Below, one piece after another: positions 24,914-35,560 of a DNA stretch of 64,000 bases (within the stretch, counting starts at the first letter, position 1; each line of letters opens with the position of its first letter). The position numbers were made by a program, and so were the translations under genes. The stretch comes from Anaeramoeba flamelloides (Eukaryota > Metamonada > Anaeramoebidae): positions 8,949,001 to 9,013,000 of the forward strand of contig JANTQA010000036.1 in NCBI GenBank assembly GCA_027625915.1, read 5' to 3'. The notes under the pieces are model-generated. The model ran no database searches. It had not been told where the DNA came from and was given only the letters and a program-made list of their open reading frames with translations.

Positions 24914-27900
24914 ACACTATTCTTGAGAAACATTTTGAGTCAAACACTAATTTGTTTTTTATCGTTTGTTACTGGACTCTGTATGAATACGTAACACATG
25001 GAAAAAAAATATTTTTTTTTTGTAATTATTGTTCTAGTTTTTTGAAAAATAAAAATGCATAGTATTTAGATTAGTGGTTTTGTATATTTTATACTTTCAA
25101 ATTCTAATTTAAAAAATTTAGATTTTATCTCGAGGTCTAATAAGGAATTGCAGATTTAAGTTGATAATTTTATTTTTTGGTGGAATTTTTATTTATTATT
25201 GATAATCTTTCAACAGTTCAATTGTACCCCCGTTGAATTAACAACAGTAGATACCATTTTAATTGGCCAAGCAAATAATATTCATATTTTTTTATTATTT
25301 TTCTATTTCTCTTTTTTTCTATTTTGTTAAAAAGTTTCTTTAAATTACTCCTTTCTCTCAATAAATAAATAAATAGATACTTTAACTTTTTTAATTGGTA
25401 ATGTGAAGATCATTTTTCATTTTTTTCATACTAATCAGTCAAAAATTTTTAGGATATTTGAGATAAAATTTTGTATATTGTATTTGGAAGTAGATAATTT
25501 CTATTATTTAGTATAAACTATTTTTTTTTTTTTTTTTTTGTTTTTAAGTTTACTGGATTCTAATTGTATGTTGGAGATAATTCAATAATAACATTATGTA
25601 ATATATTCAATTGTTTAATTTATTGCAGTGCTTGGATTAAAGAAGGAAATTTAAAAAAAAGTGAAAGAAAAGAGTATATTTACCTTTGAAAAGGAAATAA
25701 GTAAAAATTTTTTATTTCATTTTTGTTTTTCTTTTTTTTTTATGTAAATATATTCCCTGTCAAAAATAATTATTCACTTTAAATAATAAACTAAAAAAAA
25801 TATATCCTTTAGTATCATGTACAACTAATAATTAAATTTAAACCTTTTTTCAGTCAAATTTACTGGGATTTATTAAAGAAATATACCATATTCCTTAATT
25901 TTACTACAGTGTAATTCTCGAGTTAAATTTTTAAATTATTGATCTGATCTTTTTTTCTAATTTAGTCAAATTTCTAATTTAGTCAATTTTCTTTTTTTAT
26001 TTTCTATTTGTTTTTTTCAAATTTTTATTTTTTTTTTATTTTCTTTTTTTTTTAAAAAAGTCTTGAAGAAAAAAACAAAGGTTTCAAACTTCAAGTCAAC
26101 TACAAGATAATGACGCTTTATAATTTCTTAGAAAATGAATATATTTGCTAGTACAAAATCTTACTGCTAACAATTTTAATTTTTTAAAAAAAATATAATA
26201 AATTTTAAAATGATGTTCCAATGAAAGGGGCTCAGATTTTTTTTATGTTTATTTTTTTTTTTTTTGTAATAGATATGGTTTGTTCAGGCTTTTCTTTTAT
26301 GATTATTAACTATAGTAGGAGGTTTATTATATCTCTTATTTCTTAAACAGCCTTATGTCAGTTGGTTATTAAAAAAAGTGAAATTTTCAGAAAATGCAGG
26401 TAACTTTGAGTGAAATCGAGTTTATATTATCTTAAATTTATTAAAAAATTCAAAAAATAATAAATAAATATTGACATTGTAAAGTGTTGCAACAATTGGA
26501 CTATCATTATTATTAAAACAAACTTCCTGTAAATACTATTTTCCAAAATGAACAGTTCTTTTATATAGTCTTTCCATTTTTCTCAGTTTTATCAATTTCA
26601 AAATCCAACCTAATTCCAATAATTTTTTTTACTAATAAGAAAGAAATCTTATTTTTGTGAGTACAAAATAAACAAAAATAATCTTTAAAAATAAAACCAA
26701 CGACAAAATTTATTATAATCCAGTATAAAAATCGAATTAATTTCAAAAAAAAAAATAAAATAGTTATTTTTACTACAAAAATCTATATAATTTCTTTATA
26801 AGACGTGGATTTTTTATAGTGTTTGAAATATACCTGAAAAACTCGAAAATCAAAAAAACTTGAAAATATTCTAATCACTATAAAAAAAAAATCTTTTAAA
26901 AAACATTTAAATAAAATAAAGTATTCAGAGAAAAATATTTAACGGGAAAATAACCATTAAAACATTATGACATATTTTTTTCTTATGAATTTTTATTTCT
27001 TAAACTCTCTGAAAATTTTTTTTATTTTTGAGTATTTTTGAGTATATTAGTATTTTTTCGGGTAAGTACATTTTATTTTATATTTGGGTTTTGTATGAAT
27101 TGTGTTAGGTTCGGCAGGTGTTGGGTTTGGTAGGATTAGCTTAAACGAATTTCTCTTCTAGAATGAGGGTTAAATCCTTTTTAGCTTGAGGAGGACAGGA
27201 TATATACATATACATGATTATATATTATTATTATTATTATTATTTTGGATTGTCTTCAAGATTTTATAATTAGAGTAATGATAAACAATTAGAAATGAAC
27301 TTTACACGTGTATTTTCTCTCCTTCGTAAATACCATTAGCAATGATCAAAAAAACAATTAAAAACATCCCAGATACCAATTATTTAACACAAAATGAGCT
27401 AAATACTTCCCTAAACTTTTTTGATCCTTCATATTTTGTATTTTTATCTCAAAATAATATTTTTTTTTTCATAATAAAATTTCAATTTTACCATTCAAGT
27501 AAGTACATTTGCACTGAATTTTCTTAGAAGTTGTTGATAAAATAATTTTTAGTACTTAAAAAATCGTGAGGTTTTTTTTATTTTTGGTTATTTTCCGGAA
27601 TACTTCCTTGATAGATTTTGTATCAATTTTTTTATTTTGTTTAATAAATAAAATATACTTGGTTTTAAAAACCTAAAAAATATTTATCATTTTTTTTCAT
27701 TATTCTGAAAATAATTGTATTATAATATATTTCCCAATATGTTAAATTAATTTGAAAAATACTCTTTTCATTAATCATTTAATCTATCCAAGAAAACTAG
27801 AATTTTTTACTATGATACTTTGTTTTGAGAAAAACTTAAGAAAGATCTATTTTTTTTCCAGCTTGGTTAAAAAAATGACCAAAAATAACATTTCTATAAT

Positions 27901-30677
27901 GATGATTTAATTCTCTTCAACTTGTTGGTCAACTTCTTAAGTATTGCTTATTCTGCTCATTTTGTCTCTTTTCGAATTGTGAATTGTTATTTTTTTTTAT
28001 TCAAAATAACTTTTTAGGATGATGGTCAGATTTTCTAATTATTAAAATTGGAAGAGTTGTGGAATAAATCCATTTAGTAAATTTTATATAGGTCAAGTAT
28101 ACCAATTTAGACTAATTTTCTAAAAAAGTGAATTTTAAAGGGGTCTTTTCATAGTCCAAATCTTCTAATTTCAAGGTTTTTAACAATAATAATAAAAAAT
28201 TTTAGTTGAAAATTTATAGATAGAATTGATCAATTGATTTGAGTTTGTTACTATAAAATTGATTTTTGAAATTCTGTGTGAGAGAAAAATTTTCAAAATT
28301 ATTTACTAAATAGGTTGAATTTTTTTCCTTTTTTTTTTATTGATTTTTATAAATAAAATCCTATATTTATTTGTTTGTTTTTTTCATTTGTTTTTGATTT
28401 TATTTTAATTATTGGTATTAACAAGTCCATCTCCAATAATAACTCTTGTAATTTTGTTAATTTCTCCCAAATAATCAAATTATAATTCTCTCTTGACGAT
28501 ATTAAAAATAGGACCCATCGAGAATTATCGTCAATATATTTTTTCGAATTCACTAAAATTATACCTGATATTTTTCAACTTTGAAGTCTGAATATTGATG
28601 ATTTAACCTTTATTTTTATCTTGAAATTCACTTTTTTTTTCAAAAATTGTTTACATTTTTTTATACAATGATCATTATTAAGGTTTATAATCCCATGAAT
28701 TGAAAAAAGATTATCTTGTGTCAGTTGTGGAGACCTATTTTTTTTTGTTCTTAGCTGATCGATCTAGGACTTGGTATTGATTGTAATAGTGAAAAAAAAT
28801 GAATTTTTTTAAATTTCAACATTTTTTTTTCGAAATCCAAATTGAAGAGTAACAGACTAGTCAGTTGGAAGATAAGTTATAAAAGAATTAATATGTTTTG
28901 TGGGCTGATTAATTCAAAATTTTATTTCAGATTTGTTTTTATTTTGAGGTTTTGAAACAATTATTTTTTTTTTGTTAATAATGGAGTCAAAGGAATATAA
29001 ATATTTTCATATAAAACCCAAAATGACAAATTTATTTATAACTTTTCAAGTAAACTCTTCAATTTGGATTTATGAGAAAAATAAAACGATAAATTTACAA
29101 AAATTGCCATTTTGGGCGACTATTAAAATCCATACTAAGCCCAAGATCGATCAGTTAAGAACCAAAAAAAATAGGTCTCCACAACTGACACAAGATAATC
29201 TTTTTTCAAATTTTAGGGGATTTTTAACGGAAATGGATTGGACAAGTAATTACTGGTATTTGTATTATGAATGGAAATAATTTTTGCTTCATTTTCAATT
29301 TTTCTTTTTCAAACAGAGACAACAACTTAAATTGTAACAACTTATTTAGAGAACTCTATTAAAAAGTAATCAAGAAAAGGGGGTGAAAATTAGTTCGTAA
29401 TTCTAATTCAATTATCAGTAGTATTATTTTACTCTGAGAATTTTTTGAGACATTCTATCTCTTGAACACTCCAGTGATTTAAATTCAATAATAACATACT
29501 TTAATTTTAGTCTTCTAAATAGTAGACGATAGTTCCTTAAATATAAATGGATTTTATTGGGATTTTGGAGAGAAAATATGAAAAAAATGAACAGTCAGGA
29601 TTCCAAATTGGAAAGAAGGTTTAAAAAATCACTACAGAAAGATTTATATATTTCTTCTAGCTTTGTAATAGCTGTCAGAAGTGTTTCTTAATTCATCCAT
29701 TTTAATTCCCACCCAATAAAAAACAATCAGAACGTGGACAATTTAAAAAAAAAACAAAGCGATTGCATTTTACCCATGATGTGTAAATCTTTTTCTGAAA
29801 AAGAAAAGATACAGAGTCTGATTTATCAGACAACCAACAGCAAGACAGATCCCCTTTAAGTCACCATTTCTCAGAAACTATTTGAGTTGTGGTTGGGAAT
29901 ACTACTCCAAAGTCAGAAACAATTAAAAAATCTAAACAAATAATCCCTTCTAAAATATCAAAGATGAACAAGAATCGATACTGTTATTAGACTTCAGACC
30001 ATAACGACAAGGTCAACAGATTGTAAGTCTATTGATTTGTATCATCTGTGAGTCGTTTTTCTTCTTTTATTTAAATTCACAAAAAAATAGGTAAATTTAG
30101 GTTTTTTGTAAAATTGTTTTTATTTTTGATTTTTGAGATACTAAACACATCAAAGAAAAAATCGAAAATCAACAGAATTTTTAATCACAAACTTCTTTGT
30201 AAAATTGAAAATTCCTTCAATTTTTTTACTTACAAATTACTTTCTCCATCAAAAACAAATAAAAAGAAAATTGATTGAAAATTTTTTTTTTCGATACCCA
30301 CACAAAATAAATTATATGGGATGTATTGGACAAAAATTGATACAAATTACAATTTTCCAAAAAAATACTAGGAAAATTACAGGAGCCCAGTTGTTGAAAC
30401 AAAAACAAAAAAGAAAAATTGAATTTTGTAACACTTTTTCACAAATTAAATCATTTTTTTATTTTATATTAACAAAAAATGCTTTCTAGTATTTTATCTA
30501 CTCAACTTAAACAAAGATCAGCTAGTATGGTAACTAGCCCATTCACAAAGTAACCAATTTTCATCTCCTGCTTTCTTTTTTTTTTTTTAAATTTCAACGC
30601 TTTCCATTCAAACTTTTTAACTAAAAATTTAAATTTGTTCTTCTTTCTCTGTTCTTCAATAACCATTGTAAAGATTT
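24914..30677. other. Long gene-free AT-rich region
   Basis: This is 5.8 kb without a gene that I can support. It holds poly-T tracts, an (ATT)n run near 27,219-27,244, and the inverted-repeat element at 28683-29226. A less AT-rich stretch at ~29,640-30,060 has short frames broken by stops (for example KSFSEKEKIQSLIYQTTNSK on plus from ~29,782). That stretch may be an old coding relic, but I could not identify it. Confidence 0.55.
28683..29226. mobile_element. Inverted-repeat element, ~540 bp with ~88-bp arms
   Basis: The arms at 28701-28788 and 29119-29208 are inverse copies. They share GATTATCTTGTGTCAGTTGT and GGAGACCTATTTTTTTT, then (G/T)GTTCTTA(G/A)CTGATCGATC. Similarity fades outward near 28,683 and 29,226. 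A 99-codon frame (ATG at 28981) runs through the interior and right arm; it has no coding look and is probably chance. I class the element as a non-autonomous DNA transposon or foldback repeat. Confidence 0.65.
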
Positions 30678-31028
30678 GTGAAAAAAAAATTTACAGATGT
30701 ACCAAAAAAAGATGTAACAATGTTCGGATCAAAAAAAACAACCATTCGCTGGTTATTAGATTTTGAGAAAGACAAAATGCCAAATTTCGCTTTAAGAAGA
30801 TTTGAAATTCAACCAGGTGGCTCGATCGGTCTTCACTCGCACCCACAAGAACATGAAATCTATGTAATTTCAGGAGAATCGTGTGTCATCACAAATGGGG
30901 AAGAGCAAAAAGTTGTTGCCAAAGGCGGAGATGTGCTATATGTTCCATCCAATGAGCCACATGACTATTACAACAATGGGTCCGATACCTTCACTTTCCT
31001 TTGTGTCATTCCAAAAATTGAATACTAA
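30678..31028 (+). CDS. Single-domain cupin protein, start uncertain
   Basis: Small cupin-fold (RmlC-like) protein of ~102-116 residues. Numbered from the GTG at 30678, motif 1 is GSIGLHSHPQEHEIYVISG with ligands H53, H55 and E58 or H59. Motif 2 is GGDVLYVPSNEPHDYYNNG with H95. This is the usual metal-binding set. Similar stand-alone cupins are common in bacteria and archaea; the substrate is unknown. The conserved N-terminal part (FTDVPKKDVT) precedes the first in-frame ATG at 30720, and no ATG lies before it in frame. Either translation starts at 30720 (102 residues), or a 5' exon joins at the acceptor TTTACAG ending at 30697. Composition is far less AT-rich than the surroundings. Confidence 0.8.
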   Translation: MKKKFTDVPKKDVTMFGSKKTTIRWLLDFEKDKMPNFALRRFEIQPGGSIGLHSHPQEHEIYVISGESCVITNGEEQKVVAKGGDVLYVPSNEPHDYYNNGSDTFTFLCVIPKIEY

Positions 31029-31690
31029 TTATGAGTTTATCTATTCATTTTACAATTCTTATTGAAATTTTGCGGATTTTTTTTTCTCTTTCCCGAATTG
31101 ATCAAGACTGAAACACGAGAATTTTCTTTACAATAGGCAATTTTAATTTTGGTTTCAATGAGAGACTCCTTTCTTTTTAATCTTGATCACAACACCAATT
31201 ATTTTTAAAATGAAATCCTTTTTCGGTCTTTTCTGTGTTTATTTATTTTTTTTTTTTTTTCTTTTTGTTCGATTTTTTAATTTTCTTTGTATAATCCAAG
31301 AGGAGAAAATTTTTTATTTGCTTATTATAAAATCACAAAAATATGAAATTTTGAACTTTTTCAGAACAATTATTTAATAGAAAGATCATCAAGTTAAACA
31401 TCGAGCTTTTATTTTAGAAAATATAATACTGCATCAAAAGCGTAATAATGATGTATCTATTTTTCGAGTTTTTTTGATAAAAATCGAATTTTCCAAAGAA
31501 ACTACTTATATCATACCCTGGTCAAGGTGAGTCATAAAAATAAATTAAGAGTGGGTTTTTTGAGGGGGTAATATCAGCTTTAATTATAGAATATTTTTGT
31601 ACAGAATAAAATGCTTTTGAAAAAAATAATCAAAACAAAATTTATAAAATGTTCAGTTAGGGTTAAGGACTATCAGTATTTTATACTCTT

Positions 31691-31700
31691 GTGTGCGTGC

Positions 31701-31792
<92 letters not shown>

Positions 31793-31809
31793 GTGTGTGT
31801 GTGTGTGTG
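31691..31809. repeat. (TG)n microsatellite, ~120 bp
   Basis: An almost pure GT/TG dinucleotide run with a few C interruptions (TGCGTGCG at the start, one GCG near 31,788). It produces artefactual Cys-Val and His-Thr open frames on the two strands; these are not genes. Confidence 0.97.
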
Positions 31810-32827
31810 ACAATACAATGTTACAAGATAAAAAAAATAGTTATTTGCATTTTGTTGAAGGAAAATCAAAATACTAGAAATTTTATTTTTTTTTTTTTGA
31901 TTTTGAGAAAAATTATTTAAAGGTACAAAAATTAAAACAAATTTTGGAACATATCTGTTATATTTATTGTTGATTTTTTAGGTCTTTAGACCCCCCCCCC
32001 AAACTATAATTTTAAAGTGTATTTATACCTAGATCTTTAATTTGGTAATACCTGAATAAAAAGTGGAGGGGTTACAGTATTGATGTTTGAATAATCAAAC
32101 CTTTTTAATTTAAATTTTGGATTTATTTAGTCAGAAAATAATTTTTAACTCTACAACAAACAAATTTTCGAAAAAAAACCTTAAATATTAAATTTATCAA
32201 AGATCTTAAGGAAATTTCCATTCCTTAATTTCAATAACTCAGATTGTATATTTAAAAAACATTGTCATTGGGTGCACACTCTGAAAAAATTCATAACCCC
32301 TGATGAAAAGTGATTGTACAAATAAATAAGATTTAAATACATTTCAGTTTTATAATATGCCAAGAGTAGAATTTAAAATAAGAAGTTTCTTAGAAATTAT
32401 TTTTTTATCAAAAAAACACAAAAAATAGAATAATCATTTTTACATTTGTATATTTCAATTATTTCTCGGAAAACAGTTTTACTTCATAATTTGTTATTGT
32501 ATACAAATTCAAATTTCCAAGCACTGAATTGAAATTTATGACTATATTGATTTATATAATACTTTTTTATTGTCTGTAAGCGATATAGCCAGGGAACCAA
32601 AAACTTTACAACAACCTCAACTTTGAATTATTTCAAATTGGAATTTAACCTAAAATTTATCACATTTAAAATCCAAATTAAGTAATATTTTTTAAAGAAA
32701 AATTTCTGTTTCGTTTTATAACAAAAAGATAAAAGAAGGAAATAGGTTGTGATCCGAACACTAACTCATCCTTTGTGATTAATCACAGCATTCAATAATT
32801 TATATAATTGGCTTTATTATGTAAATA

Positions 32828-33028
32828 CACTGCCAGTTCAACTTTTAAAGATAAAAAATTTTAACGAAATTTAAGTGACAAAAAAATTTTAAAGTAAACA
32901 TATTTATTGAAATATTTTTTATACAAATTATTTTACTATAATCCGAATTTTGTGCCTTTATTTAATATTTTTTTTTTTTGTGATTTAAATTTATTTGAAA
33001 TTTTACATCTTAAAAGTGGAAACGGCTA
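32828..33028. mobile_element. MITE, ~201 bp, Tc1/mariner-like ends
   Basis: The left end CACTGCCAGTTCAACTTTTA and the inverted right end TAGCCGTTTCCACTTTTAAG are related and flanked by TA. It shares the CCAGTT-ACTTT-AAAGA terminus with the element at 6043-6239. No coding capacity. Confidence 0.55.
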
Positions 33029-33623
33029 TACAATTATTATCATTATTATCATTATTATTCTTGATGCTTATTTTTATTACCGTTTTTATTGTTTAGGTTA
33101 TTGGATCTTTTAAAAGCTTATGAATGAACTACATAAATGCTTATATTTAATTTTGGAGTTATATCATATAAGAATTTACAAGTTATTGTTCATTTTCATC
33201 ATGTTTCTGCAATTTACTTTTTTACATTTTTGAGAAAAAAGGAAAAAAAAAAGTATAAAACGATTGGATAGAAAATGAATTTTCGAAAAATAAAGGGAAA
33301 TAAAATATAATATGAAATTTAAAAACAAAAAATTATTAATTAAGATATTGTGAACAACCATTTAATGATTATTTTTTTTTCTCAAATATAAATCTTGGAC
33401 TAAGAATACAATCCAAAATTCTCACAAAGTTTTCCCTTTACAATTTATTTTTTATTATTTTTTGCTTTTCTTTCTTCCCTAATAGAATTTAAAAACCATT
33501 TTCTCTATTTTAATTTTGAAAGGAGGAAAGTACACTTCTCGAACAATCCATTTTTTTTTTTAATTTATGATATATATTGAAAATTTATTTTATTGTCGCT
33601 TAATTAATAAGATTAAAAAAAAA

Positions 33624-33730
33624 ACTCGCTGTTAGTTTTTCTTGGGAATTTAAAAAAATTGCGAAAAAAAACAATTTTACTTTATTTTTTTGAATTCTGG
33701 AAAAACTAGGCACTCTACGGCACTTGAAAA
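33624..33730. repeat. Hairpin repeat of the CTAACGGC family
   Basis: This is an inverted, diverged copy of the hairpin unit found at 42,917-43,026. On the minus strand it reads CAAGTGCCGTAGAGTGCC, then TTTTTCCAGAATTC, then an A-rich loop, closing with AAACTAACAGCG. It forms a potential ~100-bp stem-loop and carries no gene. Confidence 0.55.
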
Positions 33731-33897
33731 TATTTTTTGTTAGGTTTTGTTGCTATTAATCTAGGCACTTCCCTAATTTCTAAATTTTTATTCTTAATTT
33801 TAATAAAAAATTATAAGTATCTTTATCATTTTTAATGAAAGTATAAATAGTAGAAGAGTTGTTATTTAAAGTAATACAAAAGATATTATTCCACATG

Positions 33898-33903
<6 letters not shown>

Positions 33904-33934
<31 letters not shown>
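33904..33934. repeat. (ATT)n microsatellite
   Basis: About ten tandem ATT units. No other feature here. Confidence 0.85.
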
Positions 33935-34520
33935 GTGATTATATTCTACTATCCAACCTTTTCAATTGTTTAGTGGCGGTACAGGGCTTTATAAAATAGT
34001 CCCCCCGTTTAACCAATAAACCATATAATTAATAATACTATAAAAGGTCAACTCAACAGAAAAAGAAAAACTTTTACAATGTAGTAAAATTTCTAAAAAT
34101 TATTGTACATCTCTAAAGATGTCCAGAAATATTTTATTATTAAAATTGAAAAAAACTTGAGAAAAAGTTATACTTTATCATATTAAAAAAAATCAATTTA
34201 ATAAAAGTGAGTTCTTTAATGATATACAAATCTATGATAACACCTTTTTAAATTAATTATGGTAAAAGCATTCCAAGGGTTAAAAATTATCAGAATTATA
34301 CTTGGAAAACAATTTCTTTTCTTATCTAAAATAATTAATAATTATCAATTTTATTTATAAAATAAAAACATAAAAGGTAAATAGTTTCAAATATATTGAA
34401 TTTTGCGCTTTTTTTTTAGGATCAAAAATTGTGTGTATTCTAAAACAAACTAAGGTCTAAATTAAAACTAATTTTATTTCCGACCTCTGATAACGATGTC
34501 TATAGAGATTATATTTCAAG

Positions 34521-35016
34521 TATAGCAGTGAATAAAATACCAGACTTTAAAATTATCCCAGACAAGATTTTTAATTGTGAATATTAGGAAAATTGTTGAG
34601 TAATTGCAAAAAAAGATCCTTTTGATAAATAACCAAATTTTTTATGAATTAAGTAATAAACCTACCTAAAGTTCATTAAAGTAGAGTTTCTCTAGAATAC
34701 TCGAGTAATTATTTTAATAACATCAGTAGATCTATCTTTTTTTGAAAAACAATCGAGTTTTATAGAAGTTTATTAGAGTTTGGAAAATGATAATTTTATT
34801 CTTGTTTTTTGGTTGAATGAATTGTTTAGAACAAGTATATTTTAATTAATCATCATTTTAACAAGTAGGTGAGCTTTAATTTGAAAAGGTTGATTCTTGT
34901 TAACAAAGGATTTGATCTTAAATAAAAGAAATTACACAACAATTTTCCTAATATTCACAATTAAAAATCATGTCACATATTTTTTTCATATAAGGGTATT
35001 TTTTTTCACTACTATA
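34521..35016. mobile_element. ~500-bp non-autonomous element, copy 1 of 3
   Basis: The left terminus reads TATAGCAGTGAATAAAATACC and the inverted right terminus TATAGTAGTGAAAAAAAATAC. Inside, both arms carry CAAGATTTTTAATTGTGAAT and ATTAGGAAAATTGTTG, followed inward by GGATC and TTTGATAAA. Copies 2 (37209-37721) and 3 (62499-62992) share arms and interior. No protein frame. It lies ~545 bp upstream of the CH-RasGAP start codon. Confidence 0.75.
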
Positions 35017-35560
35017 TATTTAAATCCTTATCCATGATTCAGTCATGTATGGAAACAAATTAGAATAGATCTGAGGTCTAGAACTGTGATTTATCAACCT
35101 TTTAATAATCATTTCGAATTTAAAAAGAAGAAAAGGCTTTTTTAAATGGGCAAACTATTACCAAAAAAAAATTAAACAATTTTAAATTTGAATGTTTTCG
35201 ATCTACTTGTGATTCTTTAAAGTCAATAAACATGACCCTAAGTCTAAAAAAACCAATTCCAATTCTCAAATTCAGATTTTTCAAAAGTCTTTTCTAAGAA
35301 CTTTCTAAAAAATAGACATTTAAAGCAACATATGTATACTTTCAGCAGCAGTAACCAAACAGAGTCACTTTGAATCTTTTTAGTACAAAATATCTAAAGT
35401 ATGGGATAACTTTGAATTCATCCCTTAAATGATTATGTACGTTTCATTTTTTATAACATCTTTTATTTTGTTTGCAATCTTTTTTTCAAAGAACTAGTTT
35501 TGTGTCTCACCAACCAACAAACCAACCAACCACAAAACCACAAAGCCAAAGTAAAAAGTA

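Larger units (their letters stand above)
31029..35560. other. AT-rich intergenic region with several elements
   Basis: No gene is supported between the cupin and the CH-RasGAP gene. The region contains the (TG)n tract at 31691, a C10 run near 31,991, a Tc1-like MITE at 32828-33028, a hairpin repeat at 33624-33730, an (ATT)n run at 33904-33934, and the first copy of the ~500-bp element family at 34521-35016. The last ~60 bp (ACCAACCAACCAACC-like) look like a 5' UTR. Confidence 0.6.

Noticed and set aside
28981-29280. 99-codon frame (MESKEYKYFHIK...)
   Set aside because: It runs across the interior and right arm of an inverted-repeat element, has no recognisable domain and matches local AT-rich composition.
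30205-30489. 94-codon frame upstream of the cupin
   Set aside because: Low-complexity Lys/Phe/Ile translation of AT-rich DNA; no splice or family support.
31611-31920. Cys-Val and His-Thr repeat frames on both strands
   Set aside because: They are the six-frame readings of a (TG)n microsatellite.
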